Part shown: positions 5,894 through 14,369 of the stretch, in pieces
Layout: each line of letters opens with the position of its first letter
Numbering within the stretch: the stretch's first letter is position 1
Assembly (NCBI GenBank): GCA_964534325.1
Contig: CAZHOR010000023.1
Span: forward strand, 1 to 25,244
Source of the DNA: JdFR-22 sp964534325
GTDB taxonomy: Archaea; Halobacteriota; Archaeoglobi; Archaeoglobales; Archaeoglobaceae
DNA length: 25,244 nucleotides
Direction of reading: 5' to 3'
Translations under genes and position numbers: made by a program
Notes under the pieces: model-generated
What the model saw: the letters and a program-made list of their open reading frames with translations, nothing else
Told to the model about the DNA's origin: nothing
Databases searched by the model: none

Positions 5894-7768
5894 ATGAATG
5901 AAGAAAAGGTTAGCTACCATCAAAGTATAAACGAGATGTATGAAAAGGTTAGGGAAGATGGACTATCAAATATTGTGGACAGATTCAGGGGACAGGACGA
6001 GACCAGATGCCCTCACTGTGTGAAGGGTTTGAGCTGCACCCTGTGCTCTATGGGACCTTGCAGGATAGGCAAGAAGAATCCAACGGGTGCCTGCGGTATT
6101 GATGCCGCAGGAATGACCACCAGGAATTTTGTCCATCTCAACAAGTTCGGAACAGAGGCATACACCTATCATGCCATAGACGCCGCGAAGACCTTGAAGG
6201 CGACAGCAGAAGGGAAAACACCCTTCGAGATAAAGGATGTGGATAAGTTGAAGCAGTTCGCCTCTCAGATAGGGATTAACAGCTCAGAAGTCAATGACAT
6301 GGCCGTTAAAGTGGCGGATTTCGTCATATCCGATCTGAACTCCGTGGATAAGAGCCAGCTGGTAGACATAATCGCTCCTGAGAAGAGGAAGGAAGTGTGG
6401 AATAACCTGGGTATAAACCCTGCTGGAGTCTTTCAGGAGCTGTTGACCGTGGGAAGCTCCTCCATGACCAACGTGGACTCCAATTACGTGTCACTGGCGA
6501 AGAAGAGCATGAGTATGGGTATATCCACCTGTCTGGCAGCGCAATACGCTCTGGAGACCATACAGGATGTATTGTTCGGGACTCCCATGCCCCACGAGAG
6601 CTATGCTGATTTAGGTGTTCTGGACCCTCAATACGTCAACATTGCTGTGGATGGCCACGAGCCATTTGTGGGTGCAGCTCTCATAAAGATGGCGGAAAGA
6701 GAAGATGTTCAGAACAGGGCGAAAGAAACTGGTGCCCAGGGCTTGCGAGTAGTTGGTTTTATTGAGACCGGTCAGGAACTCCTCCAGAGAATCGACAGCC
6801 CTGTATTCTCCGGTATAGTGGGGAACTGGATCGTTCAGGAGTTCGCTCTTGCTACCGGAGCTGTGGATGTCTTCGCTGCTGACATGAACTGTGCCCTACC
6901 AACTCTACCCGATTACCAGCAGTACGGCTTCAAATTGGTGCCTGTAAGCAAGCTGGTGAGATTCCAGGGAATGGATGATGGCGATAGTATGGATTATGAG
7001 CCTGAAAAGGCAGAAGAAATCGCAAACAACCTTATCGACGTAGCCATCGACAACTTCAAGCAGAGAGAGAAAAATCCATCTGGACATAAGATCGATAAAA
7101 AGCAGAAGATCACTGTAGGGTTCTCACCGGAAGCTATCCTGAATGCATTGAACGGTGACCTCAATGTCCTGCTGGACGCCATCAAGAGCGGAGACATAAA
7201 GGGTGTTGTGGCTCTGGTTAGCTGCACCAGCCTGAAGAACGGTCCCCACGACAGCAACACCGTAGAAGTAGCTAAAGAGCTCATCAAGAACAACATTCTG
7301 GTCCTATCAATGGGCTGCGGTAACGCGGGATTACAGGTAGCCGGTTTGACCTCCCCCGAGGCTACCGAATTGGCTGGCGATAAGCTCAAGGCAGTATGCA
7401 ATAGCTTGGGAGTGCCTCCCGTGCTGAGCTTCGGTACCTGCACAGATACGGGAAGATGCGCCTACCTGGTCAGATTGATAGCTGACGAGCTGGGTGTGGA
7501 TATACCCCAGCTTCCGGTCGCTGTAACGGCGCCAGAGTATATGGAGCAGAAGGCCACCATCGACGCCATCTTCGCAGTGGCATATGGTTTGACCACCCAC
7601 GTCTCGCCAGTACCCAATATTACGGGAAGTGAAGAAGCGGTCAAGCTGTTCACAGAGGACGTAGAGCAGCTCACCGGAGGGAGGATCCTGGTAGAAGAGG
7701 ATCCGATTAAGGCCGCAGGTCTGCTTAATAATGTGATCGAAGACAAGAGAAATGGTCTGGGAATATAA
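5894..7768 (+). CDS. cooS: Ni-CO-dehydrogenase (CooS)-like protein with an altered C-cluster
   Basis: 624 residues, the normal CooS length. The N-terminus has RCPHC (C39-x2-C42), the form known to hold a [2Fe-2S] D-cluster in the Desulfovibrio vulgaris enzyme, and B-cluster cysteines C48, C51, C56 and C67. C-cluster residues kept (C. hydrogenoformans CODH-II numbers in brackets): H255 (261), C333 (333), C444 (446), C475 (476), C516 (526) and catalytic K553 (563). The usual GICCTGNE motif reads GFIETGQE, so the C295 ligand is replaced by E291. The catalytic His93 position is Y90, and the rest of the histidine relay is mostly gone. The protein may therefore not oxidise CO in the usual way. It has its own promoter, is divergent from an HTH_10 regulator, and is followed by a ferredoxin gene. 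No CooC, CooF or ACS genes are visible in the window. Confidence 0.88.
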   Translation: MNEEKVSYHQSINEMYEKVREDGLSNIVDRFRGQDETRCPHCVKGLSCTLCSMGPCRIGKKNPTGACGIDAAGMTTRNFVHLNKFGTEAYTYHAIDAAKTLKATAEGKTPFEIKDVDKLKQFASQIGINSSEVNDMAVKVADFVISDLNSVDKSQLVDIIAPEKRKEVWNNLGINPAGVFQELLTVGSSSMTNVDSNYVSLAKKSMSMGISTCLAAQYALETIQDVLFGTPMPHESYADLGVLDPQYVNIAVDGHEPFVGAALIKMAEREDVQNRAKETGAQGLRVVGFIETGQELLQRIDSPVFSGIVGNWIVQEFALATGAVDVFAADMNCALPTLPDYQQYGFKLVPVSKLVRFQGMDDGDSMDYEPEKAEEIANNLIDVAIDNFKQREKNPSGHKIDKKQKITVGFSPEAILNALNGDLNVLLDAIKSGDIKGVVALVSCTSLKNGPHDSNTVEVAKELIKNNILVLSMGCGNAGLQVAGLTSPEATELAGDKLKAVCNSLGVPPVLSFGTCTDTGRCAYLVRLIADELGVDIPQLPVAVTAPEYMEQKATIDAIFAVAYGLTTHVSPVPNITGSEEAVKLFTEDVEQLTGGRILVEEDPIKAAGLLNNVIEDKRNGLGI

Positions 7769-7827
7769 CAATATAACAATAACTAATTTTTTAAAGGAAC
7801 AGTTCAAAAGAATGCAGAGGTGATAGT

Positions 7828-8022
7828 ATGGGAGCAAAAGCATATGTGGATCCTGATCTATGCGACGCTTGCGGGACCTGTGAAGAGCTGTGTCCGGAAG
7901 TCTTCGAGCTGGGGGATGACGAGATAGCTCACGTGATCGGGGATTGCGAAGAGCACAGGGACTGCTGCGAAGAAGCCATGGTCAGCTGCCCCGAAGAAGC
8001 CATCAGCATCGAAGAAGAATAA
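7828..8022 (+). CDS. Small single-cluster [4Fe-4S] ferredoxin
   Basis: A 64-residue acidic ferredoxin of the Pyrococcus/Thermotoga type. C12, C15, C18 and C54 are the expected ligands of one [4Fe-4S] cluster (CDACGTC and SCPEEA). C22 and C46 or C47 are placed like the disulfide pair of the P. furiosus protein. The start follows a good site (AGAGGTGAT) and lies 59 nt after the cooS-like stop, probably in the same transcript. It is the likely electron partner of the CooS-like protein. Confidence 0.85.
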   Translation: MGAKAYVDPDLCDACGTCEELCPEVFELGDDEIAHVIGDCEEHRDCCEEAMVSCPEEAISIEEE

Positions 8023-8032
8023 TCATCATCAC

Positions 8033-8050
8033 TTTTTTCTTTTTTATTTC
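8033..8050 (+). terminator. T-rich terminator between convergent genes
   Basis: The run TTTTTTCTTTTTT just after the ferredoxin stop matches archaeal oligo-T termination for the cooS-ferredoxin transcript. It overlaps the 3' end of the convergent CBS gene. Confidence 0.5.
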
Positions 8051-8508
8051 TTTCTGGCTTTTACTTCTTCACCTTGATAATAATACTGCTCCTTTTTCTT
8101 GGACTTTGATATTTCCTCGAACATCAAATCCATAAGTTCCCTAATATGAACCGCCAGATCCGCAACAGACAAAATACCCACCGGCTTTCCATCCTCCACA
8201 ATGGGAAGTCTTCTGAACTTGCTCTCTCCCAAGATCTTTATTGCCTCAGCGACATCCATATCCGGCTTTCCCGTTCGAGGGTTCTCCGTCATGATCTCCT
8301 TGATTTTAGTTTGCTGGGGATCGAGGCCATCCGCCAAGCACTTACAGACAATCTGACGGTCAACTAATATACCAGACAACTCACCATTCTTAGTAGCTAA
8401 AACCGTACCCACATCATTATTTTTCATCGTTTTGGACGCATTCAGGACACTCTCATTCTCATCCAGCTTCACCACGCAATGCCGGGTCATCAAATCCTCT
8501 ACCTTCAT
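8044..8508 (-). CDS. CBS-domain pair protein
   Basis: A 154-residue soluble protein made of two CBS domains (about 1-58 and 68-125; second-domain signature FRRLPIVEDGKPVGILSVADL), followed by a charged Lys/Glu tail. CBS pairs bind adenine nucleotides and act as energy or ligand sensors, and stand-alone archaeal ones usually have no known partner. It converges on the ferredoxin gene with only 21 bp between stops. A GGGTAAGGT site and a TATA-like GATAAAAATT lie upstream. Nothing ties it clearly to the redox genes. Confidence 0.85.
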   Translation of the reverse strand: MKVEDLMTRHCVVKLDENESVLNASKTMKNNDVGTVLATKNGELSGILVDRQIVCKCLADGLDPQQTKIKEIMTENPRTGKPDMDVAEAIKILGESKFRRLPIVEDGKPVGILSVADLAVHIRELMDLMFEEISKSKKKEQYYYQGEEVKARKK

Positions 8509-8798
8509 ACCTTACCCACACCCCTCACAAATTTTTATCTACCAATATTCAACTTCTAGTTCTACTTATTTTTAGTTTTCTCGGCCATAAGAATTATGAA
8601 AAACAAAACGAAAATAGTGAAACTATCTTAAACCTTGAAATGGCCGAATGTGGGATGCAGGAGTCTATATTAAGTCTTCTTTCTGCCTATAGCTATAAAG
8701 TCATAAGCTATTATAGGTCCCTATGAGTGCTATAACTCCTCCTTTGAGGATTAAGGCTTACCAAGAAAAGTTATTTTGATAAGAAATGATCGGTGATT

Positions 8799-9170
8799 AT
8801 GATAAAGCTGAAAAGAGCTTACGACTCATCAGACGAGGAAGACGGTTTGAGAATACTGGTGGATAGGTTATGGCCCAGAGGATTATCCAAGGAGAAAGCT
8901 AAGATAGATGTGTGGTTGAAAGATGTTGCTCCCACCAATGAATTGAGAAAGTGGTTCAAACACGACCCTCACAAATGGGATGAGTTTAAAAGAAGATACT
9001 TCAAAGAATTGGACCATAAACCGGATTCAGTCAAATCACTCCTTAATGAAATAGAAAAAGGGTTAGAGAACAAAGAAGCAGTTACATTAGTCTATGCAGC
9101 GAAAGACGAGGAACATAACAACGCGGTAGCCCTAAAAGAATATATCAGGGATAAATTAGATAAGCTATAA
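8799..9170 (+). CDS. DUF488 (YeaO-like) family protein
   Basis: A 123-residue protein with the family signature ILVDRLWPRGLSKEKAKIDVWLKDVAP followed by LRKWFKHDPHKWDEFKRRY. The molecular role of DUF488 is not established. ATG 8799 is preferred to the in-frame GTG at 8793, because GGTGA (8792-8796) looks like the ribosome site, although the spacing is short. The 284 bp upstream hold a TATA-like TCTATATTAAG near 8664 and an imperfect hairpin (8686-8717, CCTATAGCT against AGC-TAT-TATAGG). Confidence 0.82.
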   Translation: MIKLKRAYDSSDEEDGLRILVDRLWPRGLSKEKAKIDVWLKDVAPTNELRKWFKHDPHKWDEFKRRYFKELDHKPDSVKSLLNEIEKGLENKEAVTLVYAAKDEEHNNAVALKEYIRDKLDKL

Positions 9171-9218
9171 AATATCCTTTATAAGGAACCGAATAAAGAG
9201 TAGAAGGTGGGTGGAATT

Positions 9219-9431
9219 ATGAAAGTCAGATTTGATCCAGAAGCAGATATACTTTACATCCTCGTCAAAGAAGGTGAGATTTCAGATAGCGATGAGATCG
9301 ATGATGATCTGTGGATAGAGTACGATAAAGAGGGAAATATAGTCGGTATTGAGATCTGGAATGCCGGTGATAAAGTTATAATGAAGGCTCTAAAGGAAAT
9401 AGAGGCAAAAACAGGGAAGGCTACAGTGTAA
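9219..9431 (+). CDS. DUF2283 family small protein
   Basis: A 70-residue protein (MKVRFDPEADILYILVKEGE, then IEIWNAG), matching the DUF2283 fold, a small beta-rich protein common in archaea and cyanobacteria with no assigned function. It starts at ATG 9219 behind GGTGGGTGGA; an in-frame GTG at 9207 would place the ribosome site inside the gene. It lies 48 bp after the DUF488 gene, perhaps co-transcribed. Confidence 0.8.
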   Translation: MKVRFDPEADILYILVKEGEISDSDEIDDDLWIEYDKEGNIVGIEIWNAGDKVIMKALKEIEAKTGKATV

Positions 9432-9483
9432 CTTTTATACAAGCTAGATGTCTATTTGTTTACGATTTATTCGGAATTAAATC

Positions 9484-10218
9484 TTAGAAAAGGGATTCGA
9501 AGATCTGTTTGGCCCACGTCCCCATATTCCTATCCCTAAACGATAGTCCCAGTACCTTTTGTGGGTCCACTTCTCCTTCTTCTGTTATTGATGGTAGTAT
9601 AGCCAGAAGAATGGTCCAGTCGAACCAGATAGCCCACACTTTGGGAGCGAAAGGTACTGTCTTGATCATCATGTGTTCTAAGAGGCTTTCCAAACCCATG
9701 TCCATATTGAGGTCTTCTCTCATCAGGATCTTCACGTCCGCATCGGCTTTTCTGGCTCTCAGCAGAAAATCGTTGGTGTATTCAGGATGCTCAAAACCTA
9801 TCATGGAGGCGATGCTCCGTTCCACATCGTAGAGATTGTCTCTCATGGCAGATAAAATGCTTTTCCAGTCCCTCAAGACCAAAACTTCCACTTTCTGGGT
9901 CTCTACCTGAGAGGCTTTGATGGTCTTGAAATCCTTCATGACCTTCTGGGACTTTTGCACCAGATTGTCTTTCAACCCTCCAATTGCATGCTCCTCGTGC
10001 CTGGCTTTGAAAACCACTGGTTTTTCTTCCGTCCTCAGTACCCAATCCCGTGATTCAAGCTCCTTCAGGACATCGTAGATTCTGCTGTAGGGCACTCCAG
10101 ATGCTTTGCTCACCTGTTGAGCGGTAGAAGGCCCTTTCTGGATGAGGGTGACATAGACTTTTGCTTCGTATTCCTTCATCCCCAATTCCTTTAGATTCTC
10201 TATTATCTGTTCTTTCAT
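9484..10218 (-). CDS. TrmB-family transcriptional regulator
   Basis: A 244-residue protein. The N-terminal winged helix (about 1-75: ELGMKEYEAKVYVTLIQKGP, then SGVPYSRIYDVLKELESRDWV) is typical TrmB. A short helical linker (about 76-105) precedes a C-terminal domain (about 107-244) of the TrmB effector type, without recognisable sugar-binding residues. It is transcribed away from the ABC-2 exporter operon across a 61-bp gap that holds a perfect palindrome, so it most likely controls that operon and itself. No ribosome site is seen, and the palindromic TATA lies about 30 bp upstream of the ATG, consistent with a very short or absent leader. Confidence 0.82.
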   Translation of the reverse strand: MKEQIIENLKELGMKEYEAKVYVTLIQKGPSTAQQVSKASGVPYSRIYDVLKELESRDWVLRTEEKPVVFKARHEEHAIGGLKDNLVQKSQKVMKDFKTIKASQVETQKVEVLVLRDWKSILSAMRDNLYDVERSIASMIGFEHPEYTNDFLLRARKADADVKILMREDLNMDMGLESLLEHMMIKTVPFAPKVWAIWFDWTILLAILPSITEEGEVDPQKVLGLSFRDRNMGTWAKQIFESLF

Positions 10219-10243
10219 ACTTTATACATATGTTGAGTTACAT

Positions 10244-10259
10244 AACCTATATATAGGTT
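10244..10259. promoter_or_regulatory. Perfect 16-bp palindrome containing a bidirectional TATA
   Basis: AACCTATATATAGGTT is its own reverse complement. Its TATATATA core lies about 25-30 bp from both divergent start codons (10218 minus, 10280 plus). One symmetric site could thus serve as TATA box for both promoters and as operator for the TrmB protein. Confidence 0.55.
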
Positions 10260-10279
10260 TTTCAAAATAGTGGGTTTAA

Positions 10280-11167
10280 ATGCCCCAAGAGAAGAAGATG
10301 GACATACGGGATCTGACCATTACATTTGACGGGTTCAAAGCCGTGGACAACCTCAATTTTGAGGTTTACGACGGTGAGATAATCGGTCTGCTGGGACCCA
10401 ACGGTGCGGGAAAGACCACGCTCATAAAAGCCATCTTCGGCATCGTCCCATACCAGGGAGAAATAATATTTGAAGGCGGAAAAGAGTCTATTGGGTGGAT
10501 GCCCCAGTATTCCCCCCTCTACCTCAATTTGACGGTGGAGGAGAACCTCAATTATTTTGCTTCCATCTACGGCTTAAAAGAAGGGAGATCAGAAAGGGTT
10601 CAGGAGTTGCTGGACCTTGTAGAGCTGTCCCCATACAGACAAAGATTGACCAGAAACCTCAGCGGCGGTATGAAACGGAGAGCCATGCTGGCCTGCTCCA
10701 TGCTGCATGACCCCGAACTTCTGATACTGGATGAGCCCTCTGAAGGAGTTGACCCCCCTTTAAGGAGGTCTTTCTGGAGACATTTTGAGGAGATGAATCG
10801 AGAAGGGAAGACGATACTGGTGACCACACACTACATGGAAGAAGCTGAGAACTGCCAGCGATTGGTACTCATGCGCGATGGGGTGAAAATAGCGGAAGGA
10901 GAACCAGATAAAATAAAAAAGGACGCTTTAGGCGGAGAGATCGCTTATCTGGAAGTAAAGGATTCGCAAAAAGCTCAGAAGGTGTTAAAAGAAGAGAACT
11001 ATCATTCCACATATACTGATGGGGGTATTGAGGTGTTAGTTGACGATTCCAGCGAGGCTCTGCCCCACATAATAGAGATGCTGAACAGGAGAGGGGTTCA
11101 GGTGTTGAGGTCGGAGACGAGGAAAGCCACCCTGGAAGAAGCCTTCATGAAAATAATTAGCAGGTGA
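10280..11167 (+). CDS. ABC-2 exporter ATPase
   Basis: A 295-residue ATPase. Walker A is GPNGAGKTT (39-47), the Q-loop MPQ (74-76), the signature LSGGM (127-131), Walker B LLILDEP (147-153), the D-loop GVDP and the switch H184. A C-terminal extension (about 225-295) resembles that of CcmA/DrrA-type exporters (DUF4162-like). It is the first gene of an operon with an ABC-2 permease (4-nt gap) and an anchored surface protein. Substrate unknown; drugs, lipids or cell-surface components are usual for this class. Confidence 0.9.
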   Translation: MPQEKKMDIRDLTITFDGFKAVDNLNFEVYDGEIIGLLGPNGAGKTTLIKAIFGIVPYQGEIIFEGGKESIGWMPQYSPLYLNLTVEENLNYFASIYGLKEGRSERVQELLDLVELSPYRQRLTRNLSGGMKRRAMLACSMLHDPELLILDEPSEGVDPPLRRSFWRHFEEMNREGKTILVTTHYMEEAENCQRLVLMRDGVKIAEGEPDKIKKDALGGEIAYLEVKDSQKAQKVLKEENYHSTYTDGGIEVLVDDSSEALPHIIEMLNRRGVQVLRSETRKATLEEAFMKIISR

Positions 11168-11171
11168 TCTC

Positions 11172-12263
11172 ATGGATGAGGTGATCTCCACTTTTGTCAA
11201 GGAAGTCAAAGTGGTGGTGAGGGAGCGAAGACTTCTGGCCCTCCTTATACTTCAGCCCATTATCTTGATCACCATATTTGGTTACGCCTTCTCTGGAGAA
11301 ATAAACAATGTTCCCGTGGCTATAATTGATGAGGACTCTACAGGAGTTTCAGATGAATTGATAGCCAATCTTCAGCGTGGTGAGGTTTTCGACATCGACT
11401 ACTTTGTCCATTCCAGAAGCGAGGCAATGGACCTCATCAAAGAAGGAAAGGTTCTGGCAGCCGTTTACATCCCTGAAGACTTTCATATAGATTTCTTTAG
11501 AGGGAAAGGAAAGCTGGAGATACTTGTTGATGAGTCCAACTACAATGTAGCCACCACCTCTTTGAATTACGTGAGAAACGTTGCCTACCAGATGTCCAAG
11601 GAATCCCACGGCGGCTTTGATGTGGAGCAGCGATATATTTTCACCACTCAAACCCGTCTGATAGATTTTATAGCTCCGGCACTCGTGGGGGTTATTGTCC
11701 AGATACTGGGCCTGATCCTGTCAACAAGCTCTATTTCAAGGGAGAAGGAAGAAGGTACACTTGACCTCATACTCGCTACACCCATCAAAAGCTCTGACTT
11801 CATTCTGGGTAAGTTCTCGGGGATAACGGCCATCATGGTAGCTGACGTAATAGTGGTCATGGGCATAGCCCACTTCGGGTTCGGAGTTGATGTGAAGGGA
11901 AGCGTTTTCCTGCTTTTCGCTACCATGCTGCTATTCCTTACCGGCTCTGTCGGTCTGGGTCTTGCCATATCCACCCGCTCCAACACTCAATTGCAGGGAA
12001 TACAGGCAGGGATGCTGGTGGCCATAGTCAGCATATTCATGTCCGGCTTCTTCTACCCGCTGGAGAGCATGCCCAACATCGCTCGGTCAGTAGCCTACGT
12101 TATCCCCCTGACGCACGCAAACCTGGCTTTCAGGAACATCATGATAAAAGGGAATGGACTGGAAGTAGTATATCCCTATGTTGGTGTATTGATCGCATAC
12201 ACGGTTATCACTATTTTGCTTGCTACTTATTTATTGAGAAAGAAAACAGGAGGTGGAACATGA
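11172..12263 (+). CDS. ABC-2 type permease
   Basis: 363 residues. One N-terminal helix (about 23-41) is followed by a large extracytoplasmic domain (about 42-170: VPVAIIDEDSTGVSDELIANL) and five C-terminal helices (about 171-355). This is the ABC2_membrane_3 (YhgE/YbhS-like) layout. RE-KEEGTLDLILATPIKSSDFILGK is the conserved cytoplasmic coupling region. It works with the ATPase just upstream. Its stop overlaps the next start as ATGA. Confidence 0.88.
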   Translation: MDEVISTFVKEVKVVVRERRLLALLILQPIILITIFGYAFSGEINNVPVAIIDEDSTGVSDELIANLQRGEVFDIDYFVHSRSEAMDLIKEGKVLAAVYIPEDFHIDFFRGKGKLEILVDESNYNVATTSLNYVRNVAYQMSKESHGGFDVEQRYIFTTQTRLIDFIAPALVGVIVQILGLILSTSSISREKEEGTLDLILATPIKSSDFILGKFSGITAIMVADVIVVMGIAHFGFGVDVKGSVFLLFATMLLFLTGSVGLGLAISTRSNTQLQGIQAGMLVAIVSIFMSGFFYPLESMPNIARSVAYVIPLTHANLAFRNIMIKGNGLEVVYPYVGVLIAYTVITILLATYLLRKKTGGGT

Positions 12264-13861
12264 TCAAAATTTCCAAATTAAAGTTTAAGATGGTGTTGGC
12301 GGTCTTTCTGATGGCGGTGGCAGTAGGAACCATACCTCAGGTCAGTGCAACCGTTGTCAACGACGAGCCGGAGATCACTGCTACCCTTACATCAAATATG
12401 GTGCCCGCTGGTCAGACATATCCCCTGCAGGTCTCCGTGATGAACACTGCCAAATACGAGTGGGTTGAAAGAGGAACCCCTGAGGAAGAAATAGCCTATA
12501 ACAACAGCCTCAAGGCTTACAACGTAAGTATCTGGCTGGAGGGTAAAGAGCTGGACGTCAAGTCCGGAAAGGCCAGGATACCCATGTTGAGTCCGGGTAA
12601 AGTGCAGAACCTCAACTTTTTGATCTCGGTGCCCGCAGAGGCCAAAGGAAAGTACGATATGACCCTCCACGTAAAATACGAAAAGCTGAGGTCGGTTAAT
12701 GTTAGAGGTAACATATCAGCGAGCTACGACGTGAACTTCTACTATAGAGAGGTCACAAAGGAGATCCCCGTCGAATTGGAGGTGGTGGAGAAATCCACTC
12801 CGGTTATTAAAGTAATTCCAGTAAGGACTACTTTTTATGAGTCAGAAGTTAATCAGTTTACCTTGCAGGTGGTGAACGAGGGAACAGGGACTGCCAGAAA
12901 TGTGAAGGTGCAATTGGACGGTGTTGAAGTGCTGGACCCCCAAACAGGTTATGTTTCATCACTCCCACCTTCTGCTGCGAGGCCGGTCACATTCAATATT
13001 AGAGATGATAAAGGGTCGTACGAAGTTAGTGCAGACCTTAATTTCTCCTACTTTGATGGAGAGAAATGGGTCTCTACAACACAAGAAGATGAGTTCGTTT
13101 TGGACATAGATAGCTTGAATAAGGGTATAGTCATCTCTCACGGTGAAAACGAGTATGAAAGAGAGCAGGAAGGTTTCATGGACCTTTATGTAATGAACTC
13201 GTTCAACAACCCCGTATCCTCTCTCAAGCTGGAGCTCAATGAACCCCAAGGTGTCGACCTGGAGCTGGAATCCCTATTGCTGGGATACTTGAACCCGGGA
13301 CAAGTGAGAAAAGCACAGATACCTTATGAGGTCGATGAAGAAGCCGATTTCGGGAGCAGGAATATTCTGGTGAACGGCAGTTTTCAGCTCATGTCATCCT
13401 ATCCTACAGAAGGAAAAATAAACAGTATTATCCCGTTCTACATTAAACCCCAGCCAGAATTCAAGGGGTGGATAAACGATACTGCATATATCGGTGACAA
13501 CCTCATCGAAGTTAATTTACAGAACAACGGAGGTACAGCCAGGGATATACACGCGGTAATAAAGCCCAGTCCCGGCATTACGGTGAAGACGCCCGACGCT
13601 TTCGTAAAACAACTGAAGAACAATGAAACCGCCAGCATAAGGTTCAAGGTAAATGTAGACGAGGATGTGATCCCCAACAGCACCTACCGCATGGAAATGA
13701 AGGTAACTTCCGAAGACTACAAAGGAGATGATGTGACAGAAGATGTTTACGTTTATCTGCCGGTAGAAGAGAGGTTCAACTACACCATCCTCGTCATCCC
13801 TCTGGCGATCATAGTAATAGCGTTAGTAGCCCTAAAGAAGAGAAGAGAATCTAAAGGATGA
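12260..13861 (+). CDS. COG1361-like cell-surface protein, C-terminally anchored
   Basis: A 533-residue exported protein. It has an N-terminal signal peptide (about 1-30, ending near QVSA), a long beta-rich region with CARDB/NEW3-like repeats (for example LQVVNEGTGTARNVKVQLDG and VNLQNNGGTARDIHAVIKP), and a C-terminal helix (about 506-524) followed by KKRRESKG. Translation is coupled to the permease through a 4-nt ATGA overlap. Such proteins are common in archaeal ABC operons and may act as an extracellular adaptor or cargo of the exporter. Another unrelated ABC operon in this window (19441-22742) has a protein of the same type. Confidence 0.82.
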   Translation: MIKISKLKFKMVLAVFLMAVAVGTIPQVSATVVNDEPEITATLTSNMVPAGQTYPLQVSVMNTAKYEWVERGTPEEEIAYNNSLKAYNVSIWLEGKELDVKSGKARIPMLSPGKVQNLNFLISVPAEAKGKYDMTLHVKYEKLRSVNVRGNISASYDVNFYYREVTKEIPVELEVVEKSTPVIKVIPVRTTFYESEVNQFTLQVVNEGTGTARNVKVQLDGVEVLDPQTGYVSSLPPSAARPVTFNIRDDKGSYEVSADLNFSYFDGEKWVSTTQEDEFVLDIDSLNKGIVISHGENEYEREQEGFMDLYVMNSFNNPVSSLKLELNEPQGVDLELESLLLGYLNPGQVRKAQIPYEVDEEADFGSRNILVNGSFQLMSSYPTEGKINSIIPFYIKPQPEFKGWINDTAYIGDNLIEVNLQNNGGTARDIHAVIKPSPGITVKTPDAFVKQLKNNETASIRFKVNVDEDVIPNSTYRMEMKVTSEDYKGDDVTEDVYVYLPVEERFNYTILVIPLAIIVIALVALKKRRESKG

Positions 13862-13890
13862 GCGGTTTAACCCAACATCCTTTTTATTTT
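13853..13890 (+). terminator. Hairpin plus T-run ending the ABC operon
   Basis: AAAGGATG (13853-13860) pairs with CATCCTTT (13876-13883), and the run TTTTTATTTT follows. The stem begins inside the last codons of the surface-protein gene. Confidence 0.6.
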
Positions 13891-13919
13891 AGCTGTTTTC
13901 AGTCCTGTTTAGCCCAGAA

Positions 13920-14324
13920 ATGGCGGTGAATTGCTTGCCTGTGGCTCTTGTCTTCTTGTCTGAAAATAAGCAAGTCAGAATCGGAATGTGTCCAGTATCC
14001 ACGATGAAATACATGTATGAAGTGGTAATGGGCAATGAAAAAGTTTTAACATTTTAATTAAGGATTTATAAGCTAAAAAGAACAGGACCAACGTTAATCA
14101 TTGGTCATAACCTTGAAATAGTTGATAGGAATAAACTAATCAAGATGTCAGCCTACAGAACCTCCGCCATACTGGAAGAACTTACCGACTACGACAAAGT
14201 TGGAACATGGAAAGAGATCAAAGAGTACCTTGAGATGGTTCCACCTATCTCCAAATCGATTCAGCCGATCTGCTATGATGAGAAAGAAGGAAATATATTT
14301 GCTGTAAAGCTGTTGAAACCTTAA
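13920..14324 (+). pseudogene. Interrupted ORF of unknown family, one in-frame TAA
   Basis: One reading frame runs from ATG 13920 to the stop at 14322-14324, broken only by TAA at 14055-14057. The first part is 45 residues (MAVNCLPVALVFLSENKQ, ending NEKVLTF). The second continues as LRIYKLKRTGPTLIIGHNLE and ends AVKLLKP. The second part alone could start at ATG 14145 and give 59 residues with no clear ribosome site. The composition of both parts looks protein-like. I do not recognise the family; the first part faintly recalls DUF169, with low confidence. The 508-bp gap between the terminator and the methyltransferase gene holds nothing else visible. Confidence 0.4.
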
Positions 14325-14369
14325 CCATAACTTAGAGTCACCAGAGATAGTTCAGCTGTGAGGCAATAA

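Noticed and set aside
8686..8717. Imperfect hairpin CCTATAGCT/AGC-TAT-TATAGG upstream of the DUF488 gene
   Set aside because: Bulged and AT-rich, with no T-run or second element; noted under the gene but not called as an RNA or operator.
8787..8814. C/D-box-like sequence (GTGATTATGA...CTGA) at the DUF488 start
   Set aside because: The boxes are poor matches, too close together to hold a guide, and overlap the ribosome site and start codon.
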